Assembly: GCA_964437465.1 (NCBI GenBank)
Contig: CAYTGI010000004.1
Location: 1 to 64,000, forward strand
Direction: 5' to 3'
Source of the DNA: JAGQLF01 sp964437465
GTDB taxonomy: Bacteria > Patescibacteriota > Dojkabacteria > J137
Length of the DNA stretch: 64,000 bases
Shown: positions 54,186 through 61,854 of the stretch, one piece after another
How positions within the stretch are numbered: position 1 is the stretch's first letter
How the letters are laid out: each line of letters starts with the position of its first letter
Translations under genes and position numbers: made by a program
The notes under the pieces: generated by a model
What the model was told of the DNA's origin: nothing
The model's input: only the letters and a program-made list of their open reading frames with translations
Database searches by the model: none

Positions 54186-54633
54186 CTTCTGTTAGTTTTT
54201 CCTTGTTTAAAATTGCTCCTAAAACTCCGTTTACAAATTTCCCGCTTTGCTGAGAGCTAAGAGCCTTACTAATATCTACAGCTTCATTAATAACAACCTT
54301 TACAGGATTAAGTTTACCAATAAATGCTTCATAAATAGCAACTCTAAGTGTGATCAAGTCTACTGGATTAATTTGCTCTAAAGGCCATGCTGGTGCATAT
54401 TTTCTTATCATGTTATCAATATCATCAACATTCTCCTCTACTCCGTCAATTAACTGCTCATAAAGCCTTGTATTGTACTTTTTTTCTTCCAAAACTGAAA
54501 CAAGGCTATTTGGTTCGAAAACCTCATAGCCTATGTGTGTTTTTTTTTCTTGTAATTTTGTAAAGAGAAACTGAATTGATAAAAATCTTGCAAGTCTTCT
54601 AGGATCTACAGGCAGATCAGTATCATATTCCAT
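54163..54633 (-). CDS. nusB: Transcription antitermination factor NusB
   Basis: 156 residues from the ATG that abuts the N gap; the true start may lie in the gap. The helical NusB fold is seen in DPRRLARFLSIQFLFTKL, INPVDLITLRVAIYEAF and VKVVINEAVDISKALSS. NusB with S10 promotes rRNA antitermination. It sits between rpmF and rnc. Confidence 0.88.
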   Translation of the reverse strand: MEYDTDLPVDPRRLARFLSIQFLFTKLQEKKTHIGYEVFEPNSLVSVLEEKKYNTRLYEQLIDGVEENVDDIDNMIRKYAPAWPLEQINPVDLITLRVAIYEAFIGKLNPVKVVINEAVDISKALSSQQSGKFVNGVLGAILNKEKLTEDGGNSKN

Positions 54634-54643
54634 NNNNNNNNNN
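54634..54643. other. Assembly gap between rpmF and nusB (ten N)
   Basis: The end of rpmF and perhaps the start of nusB lie in it. Confidence 0.95.
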
Positions 54644-54845
54644 CTTCACTCATAACTTTTACATTCTTATATTCTGGGTTCTTCTTACTTACTCGATGAG
54701 CAGGGACTAATTCACCAGTTACTTTTGATTTAACTAGAAAACTACCACCCTTCTTCTTTATAGTTTTATATTTTCTAAGAACCTTGTCATATCTTTCAGA
54801 CCCACGAGTTTTATTTCTCTTACTCTTAGATCTTCTGTGTTTCAT
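54644..54845 (-). CDS. rpmF: 50S ribosomal protein bL32, cysteine-free (3' end in gap)
   Basis: About 67 residues before the N gap. MKHRRSKSKRNKTRGSERYD is the bL32 N-terminus; TGELVPAHRVSKKNPEYKN matches the block that in most bacteria holds CxxCG and CxxCGxY, but no cysteine remains. The ATG at 54845 fits the family; ATG 54857 adds MAAT. Upstream TAAAAT (minus, near 54878) may be its promoter. Confidence 0.8.
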
Positions 54846-54895
54846 TGTAGCTGCCATATATATTCTTTAACTCTACAATTTTACCACAGAAACCC

Positions 54896-55444
54896 TTATT
54901 CTGCTTTCTTTTTTAAGAAAAGCAAGGTGTTCTTGCCAATTTTTTTAGAGTACACAACTTCCAAATTATTTGAAAGGTTTAGGTCACTAGTTTTATTTGT
55001 CTCGGATTTAAAAACTATTAAACCATCTAAGTTAACTATCTTTGATGTTTCTTTAAAATCATATGTTTCATGGATTTTGAAAGGCGGATCTATGAATATC
55101 AAGTCAAATTTTTGTGAAACTTGAGATAGGAATTTGGTTACATCTAAGTTAGATATATTTACTTGCTCATCTTGAATATTCAGCTTTTCTATATTTGATG
55201 TTATTATGTCAATTGCTTCAGGATCATTTTCAACAAAAGTTACATGTTTCGCACCCCTGCTTAGTGCTTCTAGTCCTAGGTTTCCGCTTCCAGCGTATAA
55301 GTCAGCTATCTTAGCTCCTTCTATAAAATCTGAGATAAGATCAAAAAGTTGCGTCTTAACTCTGTCAGTAATTGGTCTTGAGACATCTGGAACATCAAGA
55401 AAGTGACCCTTGTATATCCCAGAGATAATCCTAGGTTTGCTCAT
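54896..55444 (-). CDS. rsmD: 16S rRNA m2G966 methyltransferase RsmD
   Basis: 182 residues. SAM site DLYAGSGNLGLEALSRGA, the acid strand VTFVENDPEAI and catalytic FIDPPF. N-terminus RIISGIYKGHFLDVP is typical. Methylates G966 of 16S rRNA. Overlaps the upstream trmH-like gene by 14 bp. Confidence 0.93.
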   Translation of the reverse strand: MSKPRIISGIYKGHFLDVPDVSRPITDRVKTQLFDLISDFIEGAKIADLYAGSGNLGLEALSRGAKHVTFVENDPEAIDIITSNIEKLNIQDEQVNISNLDVTKFLSQVSQKFDLIFIDPPFKIHETYDFKETSKIVNLDGLIVFKSETNKTSDLNLSNNLEVVYSKKIGKNTLLFLKKKAE

Positions 55445-55898
55445 GGCGTGAAAACGTTGTATTATATAAAACTATGCCTGTAGTTGTAGCTACATTTAAA
55501 GAGTTTTTAACTCCATTCATAGGTAATTCCAGAACTAAATCAGAAAGTTTTAAAAGATCCGATGAGACTCCTGTTAACTCATTACCCATAATGATTAGAA
55601 CTTTTTCGGGTAGTTTTTCTCTAAAGAAATCTTTAGACTTTGGAGTTTGTTCAATGCTTACGACTACGAAACCCTCTTTTTTAAGCTCAACAATCCTATC
55701 TTTTGGATCTTTTAAGTATTCAAATTTAATATGCTCTTCAGCACCGATGGAAGTTTTAATCACTTTTGGGTGAGGGGGATAAGGAGTTATTCCACTTAGA
55801 ATAAGTTCTTTTACTCCAGCTCCATCACATGTTCTAAAAATAGCCCCTACGTTTAAGGCTGATCTTACATTATCTAAGAGAACAATAACTTCTTTCAT
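55431..55898 (-). CDS. SpoU/TrmH-family RNA methyltransferase
   Basis: 155 residues with the SPOUT knot motifs: LDNVRSALNVGAIFRTCDG (motif 1), IIMGNELTGVS (motif 2) and LPMNGVKNSLNVATTTGIV (motif 3). Likely a ribose 2'-O-methyltransferase acting on tRNA or rRNA; specificity unclear. There is no N-terminal substrate-binding domain. Confidence 0.9.
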   Translation of the reverse strand: MKEVIVLLDNVRSALNVGAIFRTCDGAGVKELILSGITPYPPHPKVIKTSIGAEEHIKFEYLKDPKDRIVELKKEGFVVVSIEQTPKSKDFFREKLPEKVLIIMGNELTGVSSDLLKLSDLVLELPMNGVKNSLNVATTTGIVLYNTTFSRHEQT

Positions 55899-55907
55899 GG
55901 TCTGATT

Positions 55908-56717
55908 TTACACTAAATATATGATTAGAGAGATGAATCCAAATCCTAAACAATAAATTCCAAAGGTCTTTAGGGACCTATCTTTAAGGTAGTTTAGTAG
56001 AAATGATATAGACACATAACCTGAAATAAATGATATTAATATTCCAATTACGATGGTTGAAAATGGTATTTCTGAATTTACTCCTAAGTTTGATATGAAC
56101 TCGTGTAAAGTAGCCCCCAAAATTACAGGGATACTAGCAAAGAAAGCATAGTCTAGAGAGGCTTTTTTCGATAGACCAAAAGCCCTTGCACCTAGAATAG
56201 TTATTCCTGACCTAGATACACCATAGATAATGCCTAAAGCTTGAAATAGACCTATAATTACTGCATTCTTTTTAGAAATTTTTTCTAATGAATCGATTTT
56301 TTCGTTACCTCGTAATTTTTCTGAAAAAATGAATAAAACACCAACTATCATTAATGCTCCGCTAGCAATAAAAAACTGAATTTCTCTTGTAAGTAAATCT
56401 TCAATGAAGATTGAAAATGCTGCTCCAAAGAGAACAGCAGGTATAGAGGTTAAAACAATATTAAAACCGAGTTTTAAAGAATCTTTTTCTCCTTTAAATG
56501 ATCCTAAAAGTGTATCCTTCAATAAACTTCTAAAATAAACTAAAACAGCTAATAATGTACCAAAATGAAGATAAACTATAAAAGTATTGAGGTCATCAGC
56601 CCCAAAGTTGATGTTTAAGAACTCAGAAAATATTATTAAATGTCCTGAGCTAGAGATTGGAAGGAACTCAGATATTCCTTGTAATACTGATAAAAATAGT
56701 ATCGAAAATAAATCCAT
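55908..56717 (-). CDS. uppP: Undecaprenyl-diphosphatase UppP
   Basis: 269 residues with about eight membrane helices. The two catalytic loops QGISEFLPISSSGHLII and GVSRSGITILGA are diagnostic. Recycles the lipid carrier for peptidoglycan synthesis, linking this cluster to the penicillin-binding protein at 61.9 kb. It starts directly after the recG stop. Confidence 0.95.
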   Translation of the reverse strand: MDLFSILFLSVLQGISEFLPISSSGHLIIFSEFLNINFGADDLNTFIVYLHFGTLLAVLVYFRSLLKDTLLGSFKGEKDSLKLGFNIVLTSIPAVLFGAAFSIFIEDLLTREIQFFIASGALMIVGVLFIFSEKLRGNEKIDSLEKISKKNAVIIGLFQALGIIYGVSRSGITILGARAFGLSKKASLDYAFFASIPVILGATLHEFISNLGVNSEIPFSTIVIGILISFISGYVSISFLLNYLKDRSLKTFGIYCLGFGFISLIIYLV

Positions 56718-58685
56718 TTACTCAAATAAATATATACTTCTAGTTCCTGAATTATACGCTTTTTCGGCAATTTTCTTAGATTTTTTAATTAAACTTAAAT
56801 CCATCATATTCGCAATTTTTAATTCTGGTAATCCAGACTGTTTATTTCCATACACTTCTCCGGGACCTCTTCTAGATAAATCGTATTCTGCAATCTCAAG
56901 ACCATCATTAGTATTTACGAAAAATTCTAGTCTTTCTTTAGCTTCAGGGTTTACTTCTGGATCAGTAAACATAAAACAGTAGCTCTGTTTGTCTCCTCTT
57001 CCAACTCTTCCTCTTATCTGGTGTAGTTGAGCTAAACCAAACCTTTCAGCATTTTCAATTACCATAACTGTAGCGTTAGCAACATCCACACCAACCTCAA
57101 TCACTGTAGTTGAGATCAAAACTTCAACTTCTTTGTTTTGAAACTGTTTCATGATTTCTTGTTTCTCTATACTTTTCATTTTTCCATGTAGGATTTTAGT
57201 TCTAATTTTAGGCATAGATTTCTTAAGTTCTTTTCCCACTGCTTCTACGGACTTTATTTGCCCTTTGTCACCATCTTCGATTAACGGGCATACCCAGTAA
57301 ACTTGATCCTTATCCTTTAACACTTTTTCTTGAATCCAGGCAAGTCCATCTTGACGCTTTTTATCGGGGACAAGAAAAGATTTAATTATCTTTCTATTTT
57401 TAGGTTTACTTTTAATTGTTGAAATGGCTACATCTTTAAAGAATAGCTCTGCTATTGTTCTAGGTATTGGGGTTGCTGTCATATTGATAAAATGGGTAGA
57501 CTCATTATTTTCCCCTAATAACTCTTGCCTCTGTACAACTCCAAATCTGTGTTGCTCATCTACAATAAGTAAATCAAGATTATCAATGAGTTTATTTTTC
57601 CTATGCAACATAGCTGTAGTTCCGATTAGAATATTCGCTCTTTCGGTATTTTTATTCTCAGAAGAAATAAGTGATAAATCTATATCTTTATTGAATTTAA
57701 ATGTTTTCACAGCATTATTAAAGTGTTGCCTTGCTAAAACTGTGGTTGGGGCTAGTAAGGCTACTTGCCTACCCTCTTTAGCGAAAATGTAAGCTAGAAC
57801 AAAAGCAATAATTGTTTTTCCTGAACCAACATCTCCTTGAATTAAGAAATCAATAAGTTTCTTATTTTTGAGGTGTTTCATGATTTTTTCTAAAGTTAAT
57901 TTCTGATCTTTAGTTAGTTCAAAAGGAATAGTTTTTAAAAATTCATTTTTTGATTTTTCAAGATCTTTTGGAGTGAATCCATTATTTTTCTTCTTTATCA
58001 GGGTTTTTTTAACTCTAAGGTGAATATTTGTCATTTCTAAAAGAGACAGAGCTTCATGAGCCTTTTTAGCGGTTTTCTCAGAGCTTGGGAAATGAATCTC
58101 TTTTAAATAATTCTTAAGCGATTCTGAAGTAATTAAAGACTCCTCGTTAGGAACTTCAATTTTATTATTATCAATTTGATCTAAAAGATCTTTTATCCTA
58201 TTTCTTAACCATTTTTTACTTATCCCTTCAGTCAATCTGTATTCAGGAGTAATTCTTCCAAGGTGAATACTTTCCTTAGCCTCTTTTACCTCTTCAAACG
58301 AGTTTGGGTAAAATGTTATCTTGTTACCTTTGATTCTAGATTTACCGTTTAATAAGTATTCTTTACCTATTATCAAAGCTTTCTTTAGATAGGGTTGGTT
58401 AAAAAACTGTGCAGTTAAAGCTCCAGTTTCATCAAACACTTTAATGTTTTGAAGCGATCTTCTTCCGCGTAGACTTACACTAGTTACTTTTTCTATCTCA
58501 ACTTTAATAGTGTATGTATCCTCAAAGACAATATCTGAAATTTTAGATATATCGCTTGAATCGATGTATTTTCTAGGGAAATAAGTGAGTAGGTCTTTAA
58601 GAGTTTTTATTCCAAGAAAATTTAATCTACCAGCGTAGCTATCGCTAATGAATTTTAATTCAGTTACATCTGATTCTAAATTCAT
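56718..58685 (-). CDS. recG: ATP-dependent DNA helicase RecG
   Basis: 655 residues. N-terminal wedge (OB fold; TYFPRKYIDSSDISKI region), helicase motifs Walker A QGDVGSGKTIIAF, DEQH box LLIVDEQHRFGV, TATPIPRT, then VIEVGVDVANATVMV and LHQIRGRVGRG. It reverses stalled forks. The first part is shorter than in E. coli (693 residues). Downstream partner of the 41-codon membrane ORF. Confidence 0.96.
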   Translation of the reverse strand: MNLESDVTELKFISDSYAGRLNFLGIKTLKDLLTYFPRKYIDSSDISKISDIVFEDTYTIKVEIEKVTSVSLRGRRSLQNIKVFDETGALTAQFFNQPYLKKALIIGKEYLLNGKSRIKGNKITFYPNSFEEVKEAKESIHLGRITPEYRLTEGISKKWLRNRIKDLLDQIDNNKIEVPNEESLITSESLKNYLKEIHFPSSEKTAKKAHEALSLLEMTNIHLRVKKTLIKKKNNGFTPKDLEKSKNEFLKTIPFELTKDQKLTLEKIMKHLKNKKLIDFLIQGDVGSGKTIIAFVLAYIFAKEGRQVALLAPTTVLARQHFNNAVKTFKFNKDIDLSLISSENKNTERANILIGTTAMLHRKNKLIDNLDLLIVDEQHRFGVVQRQELLGENNESTHFINMTATPIPRTIAELFFKDVAISTIKSKPKNRKIIKSFLVPDKKRQDGLAWIQEKVLKDKDQVYWVCPLIEDGDKGQIKSVEAVGKELKKSMPKIRTKILHGKMKSIEKQEIMKQFQNKEVEVLISTTVIEVGVDVANATVMVIENAERFGLAQLHQIRGRVGRGDKQSYCFMFTDPEVNPEAKERLEFFVNTNDGLEIAEYDLSRRGPGEVYGNKQSGLPELKIANMMDLSLIKKSKKIAEKAYNSGTRSIYLFE

Positions 58686-58690
58686 TTAAA

Positions 58691-58816
58691 TTACAGAACA
58701 GCAAATAGTGTTAGGAGTGGGGCAATAACTAAGCTAGCTGCTAGGATTACAGTCAATAAAACCTGACCGATCTTTTTTAATTTGAACTTTTTATTTAGTT
58801 TTTTCCAAGCTTCCAT
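58691..58816 (-). CDS. 41-residue single-helix membrane protein
   Basis: ATG 58816 to TAA 58691: a basic head (MEAWKKLNKKFKLKKIG) followed by a hydrophobic helix (VLLTVILAASLVIAPLLTLF). Ends 5 bp before the recG start, so probably cotranslated with it. Short ORF, hypothetical, but the amphipathic-positive plus helix pattern is not random. Confidence 0.5.
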   Translation of the reverse strand: MEAWKKLNKKFKLKKIGQVLLTVILAASLVIAPLLTLFAVL

Positions 58817-58852
58817 GTGAGGTAATTATACAAATTTTTTCAAAATTTTGTT

Positions 58853-59185
58853 TTATTTGTTCAAATGATAGGTAAGGGCTGCTTTGATAAAGCCTTTAAG
58901 CTCTGCTAGAGGAATTTCTTCACTTTCTGAAAATATAATTCCACGATTTCCGTCAAACTTAAATCTATCTTCATATTGAGATCTGAAATCATCAATTAAC
59001 GAAGTCTGACAATGAACGAAAATCCCATTTTCCTCTTTATCAGCTTTATGATCAATACGAATTGTAGTCCCACTCTTAGTTTTAGAAGGGATATAGCTAG
59101 GCTCTCCCCACTTCAAAGTTTCTTCTATTTCTCCTATTTCTGGGTTAGATTCAGCAATTTCAAAGATTAGTTCTCTAATTCTCAT
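58853..59185 (-). CDS. DUF1801 protein, open frame after an in-frame TAG
   Basis: 110 residues. ETLKWGEPSYIP and KAALTYHLNK are DUF1801 (YdhG-like) landmarks; fold related to small lipid- or heme-independent scaffolds, function unknown. ATG 59185 leaves out the family N-terminus (see 59186-59257). No clear -10 precedes 59185 itself. On the opposite side of tRNA-Ser from the other accessory genes. Confidence 0.75.
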   Translation of the reverse strand: MRIRELIFEIAESNPEIGEIEETLKWGEPSYIPSKTKSGTTIRIDHKADKEENGIFVHCQTSLIDDFRSQYEDRFKFDGNRGIIFSESEEIPLAELKGFIKAALTYHLNK

Positions 59186-59257
59186 AAGCTTCTCTCTTAT
59201 GTCCTAGGGGTAATTGTTAAAAACTTCTTCTACTTGTTTTGATTTAAATGGGATCAT
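59186..59257 (-). other. In-frame N-terminal part of the DUF1801 gene, ended by TAG
   Basis: From ATG 59257 the frame reads MIPFKSKQVEEVFNNYP, a TAG at 59206-59204, then DIREKLMRIRELIFEIAESN into the main ORF. DUF1801 homologues have V-x-x-y-f-yP-x-x-vR-x-x-L here. A -10 TATACT (59268-59263 on minus) ends 5 nt before ATG 59257. Confidence 0.7.
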
Positions 59258-59262
59258 AACTA

Positions 59263-59268
59263 AGTATA
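59263..59268 (-). promoter_or_regulatory. -10 of the DUF1801 gene, leaderless spacing
   Basis: Minus-strand TATACT, 5 nt before ATG 59257; supports translation from the full-length start. Confidence 0.45.
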
Positions 59269-59271
59269 CTA

Positions 59272-59300
59272 TAAAAGAAAATCCCCCTTAAAAGGGGGAC
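59272..59300 (-). terminator. Terminator after tRNA-Ser
   Basis: Minus strand: TCCCCCTTTTAAGGGGGA then TTTTCTTTT. Begins 8 nt after the tRNA end. Confidence 0.9.
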
Positions 59301-59306
59301 TTTCTA

Positions 59307-59391
59307 CGGAGAGTGAGGGATTCGAACCCCCGGTCCCTTGCGGGACGCTCGTTTTCAAGACGAGTCCGTTCGACCACTCCGGCAACTCTCC
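59307..59391 (-). tRNA. tRNA-Ser (anticodon UGA)
   Basis: 85 nt, class II. Acceptor GGAGAGT / ACTCTCC, discriminator G73, long variable arm (GTCCCGCAAGGGAC). Anticodon arm CTCGT-CTTGAAA-ACGAG gives UGA, reading UCA. CCA is not encoded, unlike tRNA-Leu here. Confidence 0.97.
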
Positions 59392-59416
59392 ATTTTAGCG
59401 GATTTTAGGTCTGATA

Positions 59417-59425
59417 ATTATATCA
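59417..59425 (-). promoter_or_regulatory. tRNA-Ser promoter, extended -10
   Basis: Minus-strand TGaTATAAT, 25 nt upstream of the tRNA. Confidence 0.6.
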
Positions 59426-59454
59426 AGAGAAGAGAAAATCGAAAAGCAGTTATT

Positions 59455-59463
59455 TGATACAAT
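59455..59463 (+). promoter_or_regulatory. Promoter of the 130-residue HExxH gene, leaderless spacing
   Basis: TGaTACAAT ends 6 nt before ATG 59470; divergent from the tRNA-Ser promoter. Confidence 0.55.
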
Positions 59464-59469
59464 CATAAT

Positions 59470-59862
59470 ATGAAAGAATATAGAGGTTACATAATTGTGA
59501 GAAAACCGAAGATATTCAAAATATTGAATCCGATTTACTACTCAGCCCAAGCGATTGGTACAGTGATCTTTGTTCCTGGAGATTTTGATTCTAAAAGAGT
59601 TGATATTCTTGAGCATGAATTATTTCATTTAAAAAGGCAAAAAGAGATTGGAGTTCTCAAATGGATCATTAAATATCTGATAAATTCTAAATTTAGATAT
59701 ATGGAAGAGTTATTAGCATATCGCCATCAAATTGGGTTTTTGAGAAATAAAGGTGAAAAGATTAACTACGATCACTATGCTTCTTTACTATCTAGTAAGA
59801 TCTATTTTATGAATAAAAAATATGAAGATATTATTATTGATTTAAAAAATGAATCAGATTAA
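59470..59862 (+). CDS. Hypothetical protein with HExxH zinc-protease motif
   Basis: 130 residues. The motif HELFH (about residues 49-53) is followed 20-30 residues later by YMEELLAYRHQ, a plausible third ligand (Glu). This spacing recalls minimal M48/M56-like or DUF45 metalloproteases. No membrane helix. It overlaps the UDG-like pseudogene by 14 bp, so the two form an operon. Confidence 0.6.
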   Translation: MKEYRGYIIVRKPKIFKILNPIYYSAQAIGTVIFVPGDFDSKRVDILEHELFHLKRQKEIGVLKWIIKYLINSKFRYMEELLAYRHQIGFLRNKGEKINYDHYASLLSSKIYFMNKKYEDIIIDLKNESD

Positions 59863-60433
59863 GAAAATTAAAAAAGAAATAATAAACCATCCCGCAAACA
59901 AGAAGTTTACTAAAAAAGGCTGGGAGCCGGTTTTTACAGCTGGACCTAATTCAAAGATAGTTGTTGTTGGTCAAGCTCCTGGAATTCGGGCTTAAGAAAG
60001 CTTAATACCTTGGAATGATCCTAGCGGAGTTAGGCTTAGAAAGTGGATGAATAATAGCGATGAAAAGTTTTATGATCCTGAGTACGTTTCTTTAATTCCT
60101 ATGGATTTTTATTTTCCTGGATCGAAGAAAGGAGGAGATTTGCCTCCTAGAAAGGAATTTGCAGATTTATGGCATCCGAAATTATTAAATGCAATGGATA
60201 AAGTAGAGCTTATAATTTTAGCTGGAATGTATTCTCATAAATACTATTTAGGGAAAAGAAGATATAAAACTTTAACTGAAACTGTTAAAAACTATAAAGA
60301 TTATCTTCCTAATTTCTTTGCTCTACCCCATCCTTCTCCAAGAAATATTCATTGGTTTCAAAAAAATCCTTGGTTTGATGAAAAGATAATTCCTGATCTG
60401 CAAAGAAGGGTTAAAAAACTAACTGGAAAATAG
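59849..60433 (+). pseudogene. Uracil-DNA-glycosylase-family gene with an in-frame TAA
   Basis: The full frame of 195 codons begins MNQIKKIKKEIINHP. Codon 49 is TAA (59993-59995), between GQAPGIRA and ESLIPWNDPSGVRLRKWM, inside the uracil-binding GQxPG region. It continues normally with YDPEYVSLIPMDFYFPG, GGDLPPRKEFADLWHPKL and LPHPSPRNIHWF, all typical of this UDG-like family. An ATG at 60047 gives only the last two-thirds. Repair enzyme removing uracil if whole; as it stands, cut before the active site. Confidence 0.8.
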
Positions 60434-60445
60434 GATAATAAGTTT

Positions 60446-61021
60446 ATGTTCAAAACATTTCAACTTTCAAAACAGAAAGGAATAAAATATACGGAATATC
60501 AATCGAAAAATCCTGATATACAATATTTCTGGAAATTAGAAACTGATATAGGAAAGAATGGTCTTGTTGACTATAAAATTATCCCAGATGGTTCAATAGA
60601 TATAGTATTTGAAGAGGTTGAAGGCAAATTATTTAATCCATCTGTCTCTGCTCCATTTAGAAAGATAACCTCTATTGTCTTACCTCAGAATTCAATTTTT
60701 GTTGGAATTAGATTTAATCCAGGGAAATTTAGAAAATATATTGATATTGATTGCCATAATATTGAGGAGGACTTTCTCGATATTAAGCGAAGAGAATACA
60801 GGAGTGTTGACGATTTCTTAAGCTCATTGAAATGCAATTTACATAATCCACTCGCAAAGTATGATGATAGTCTTACAAAACTATTAAACTCATCACTCTC
60901 TCAAAAACAAAAAAGAAGAATTTTTAAAAATGTAACAGGCTTTAATATAAGAGAATTTAAGAAGATTATAAATTTCCAAAGCTCACTTACTAACGCATTT
61001 GAGGGGAATTACTATGACTAA
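60446..61021 (+). CDS. AraC-like regulator, C-terminus cut by an in-frame TAA
   Basis: 191 residues. N-terminal sensor (IPDGSIDIVFEE, FVGIRFNPGKFRKY) typical of AraC proteins with a DUF6597-like head, then KNVTGFNIREFKKIINFQSS, the linker to the second HTH. The frame stops at TAA (61019-61021) within NYYD-stop-AHKINAYK; AraC regulators have GYYDQAHFI there. The DNA-binding helix pair would be incomplete without read-through. Sequence before the stop also seems shortened relative to the family. Confidence 0.75.
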   Translation: MFKTFQLSKQKGIKYTEYQSKNPDIQYFWKLETDIGKNGLVDYKIIPDGSIDIVFEEVEGKLFNPSVSAPFRKITSIVLPQNSIFVGIRFNPGKFRKYIDIDCHNIEEDFLDIKRREYRSVDDFLSSLKCNLHNPLAKYDDSLTKLLNSSLSQKQKRRIFKNVTGFNIREFKKIINFQSSLTNAFEGNYYD

Positions 61022-61090
61022 GCACATAAAATCAATGCTTATAAATCACTTATAAATATGACTCCAACTGAACTTAAAAAATATCTATAA
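61019..61090 (+). other. In-frame continuation of the AraC-like gene after TAA
   Basis: After the TAA: AHKINAYKSLINMTPTELKK then YL and TAA at 61088-61090. This is the end of the second AraC HTH (xxFxxxxGxTPxxy). The stop takes the place of the nearly invariant Gln of YDQAH. Confidence 0.8.
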
Positions 61091-61163
61091 GAAATGTCCG
61101 AAACTTACAATACATAATTCACTTTAAGTAATAATATAAATATATTAAATATTAAAGTTAATT

Positions 61164-61541
61164 ATGAAAAATTCATATCCATTATATGTAGTTAAAGATA
61201 TTGAAGTCCTATCCAATTTCTTGGAAAAAAAGTTTAATTATAAAAGAGTTTTTGAGTCTGATTGGTATATCCAGTTAGCAAATAAAGAACAACAGCTAGG
61301 CCTTATGATAGAAAATAGTTCCAATCAACCTGAGTTTTTACATCAAAGCTTTAATGGTCAAGGGGCAGTTCTTACAATTGAAGTAGAAAATGTTGATTCT
61401 TTTTATGGGAAATTTGAAAAGTCTGAAATATTACACGATTTAGTAACAGAAGATTGGGGTCAAAGACATTTTATTATTCAAGCACCAGAAAAAGTATTGA
61501 TTGATGTTGTTGAATACTCTGTCCCTGAGGATTATAGTTAG
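61164..61541 (+). CDS. VOC (glyoxalase/bleomycin-resistance) superfamily protein
   Basis: 125 residues with the VOC beta-alpha-beta-beta-beta repeats: YPLYVVKDIEVLSNFLEKKF at the start, GAVLTIEVENVDSFYGKFE and RHFIIQAPEKVLIDVVEY. Metal ligands are incomplete, so a binding or resistance role is as likely as catalysis. Belongs to the accessory stretch beside tRNA-Ser. Confidence 0.8.
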   Translation: MKNSYPLYVVKDIEVLSNFLEKKFNYKRVFESDWYIQLANKEQQLGLMIENSSNQPEFLHQSFNGQGAVLTIEVENVDSFYGKFEKSEILHDLVTEDWGQRHFIIQAPEKVLIDVVEYSVPEDYS

Positions 61542-61854
61542 TTTGATATTCCATAAGCCATATCCTCATTATGATCAAAATAACTCTCGACTTTAGGTAA
61601 TAATCTTCTTTCTTACTATTTTTATATCCATTATTTTCTAGCCTTTGTTAATGCATTTATATTTTCTATGCAAAACAGTCTATAGTAAGAAATTCCTGAT
61701 TATTAAGCTTTTGAATTAATTCTTCTTTAAGATCAAGGTTTAATTTTACTTTTACTAGATACAAAAGTGTACTTTATTCTATTATTCATTACTAAATAAA
61801 TTCCGACAAGGTTGGCAAAATGGTATAATTGTAAGTTCAGAAATTTATAAAAGT
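61542..61854. other. 313-bp stretch without a gene
   Basis: Very A/T-rich. The minus strand has a short open run (VKVKLNLDLKEELIQKLNNQ and on, near 61670-61760) that may be a decayed gene end. The right part holds the promoter of the penicillin-binding protein. Confidence 0.5.
61821..61829 (+). promoter_or_regulatory. Penicillin-binding protein promoter, extended -10
   Basis: TGgTATAAT, 25 nt before ATG 61855. Confidence 0.6.
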
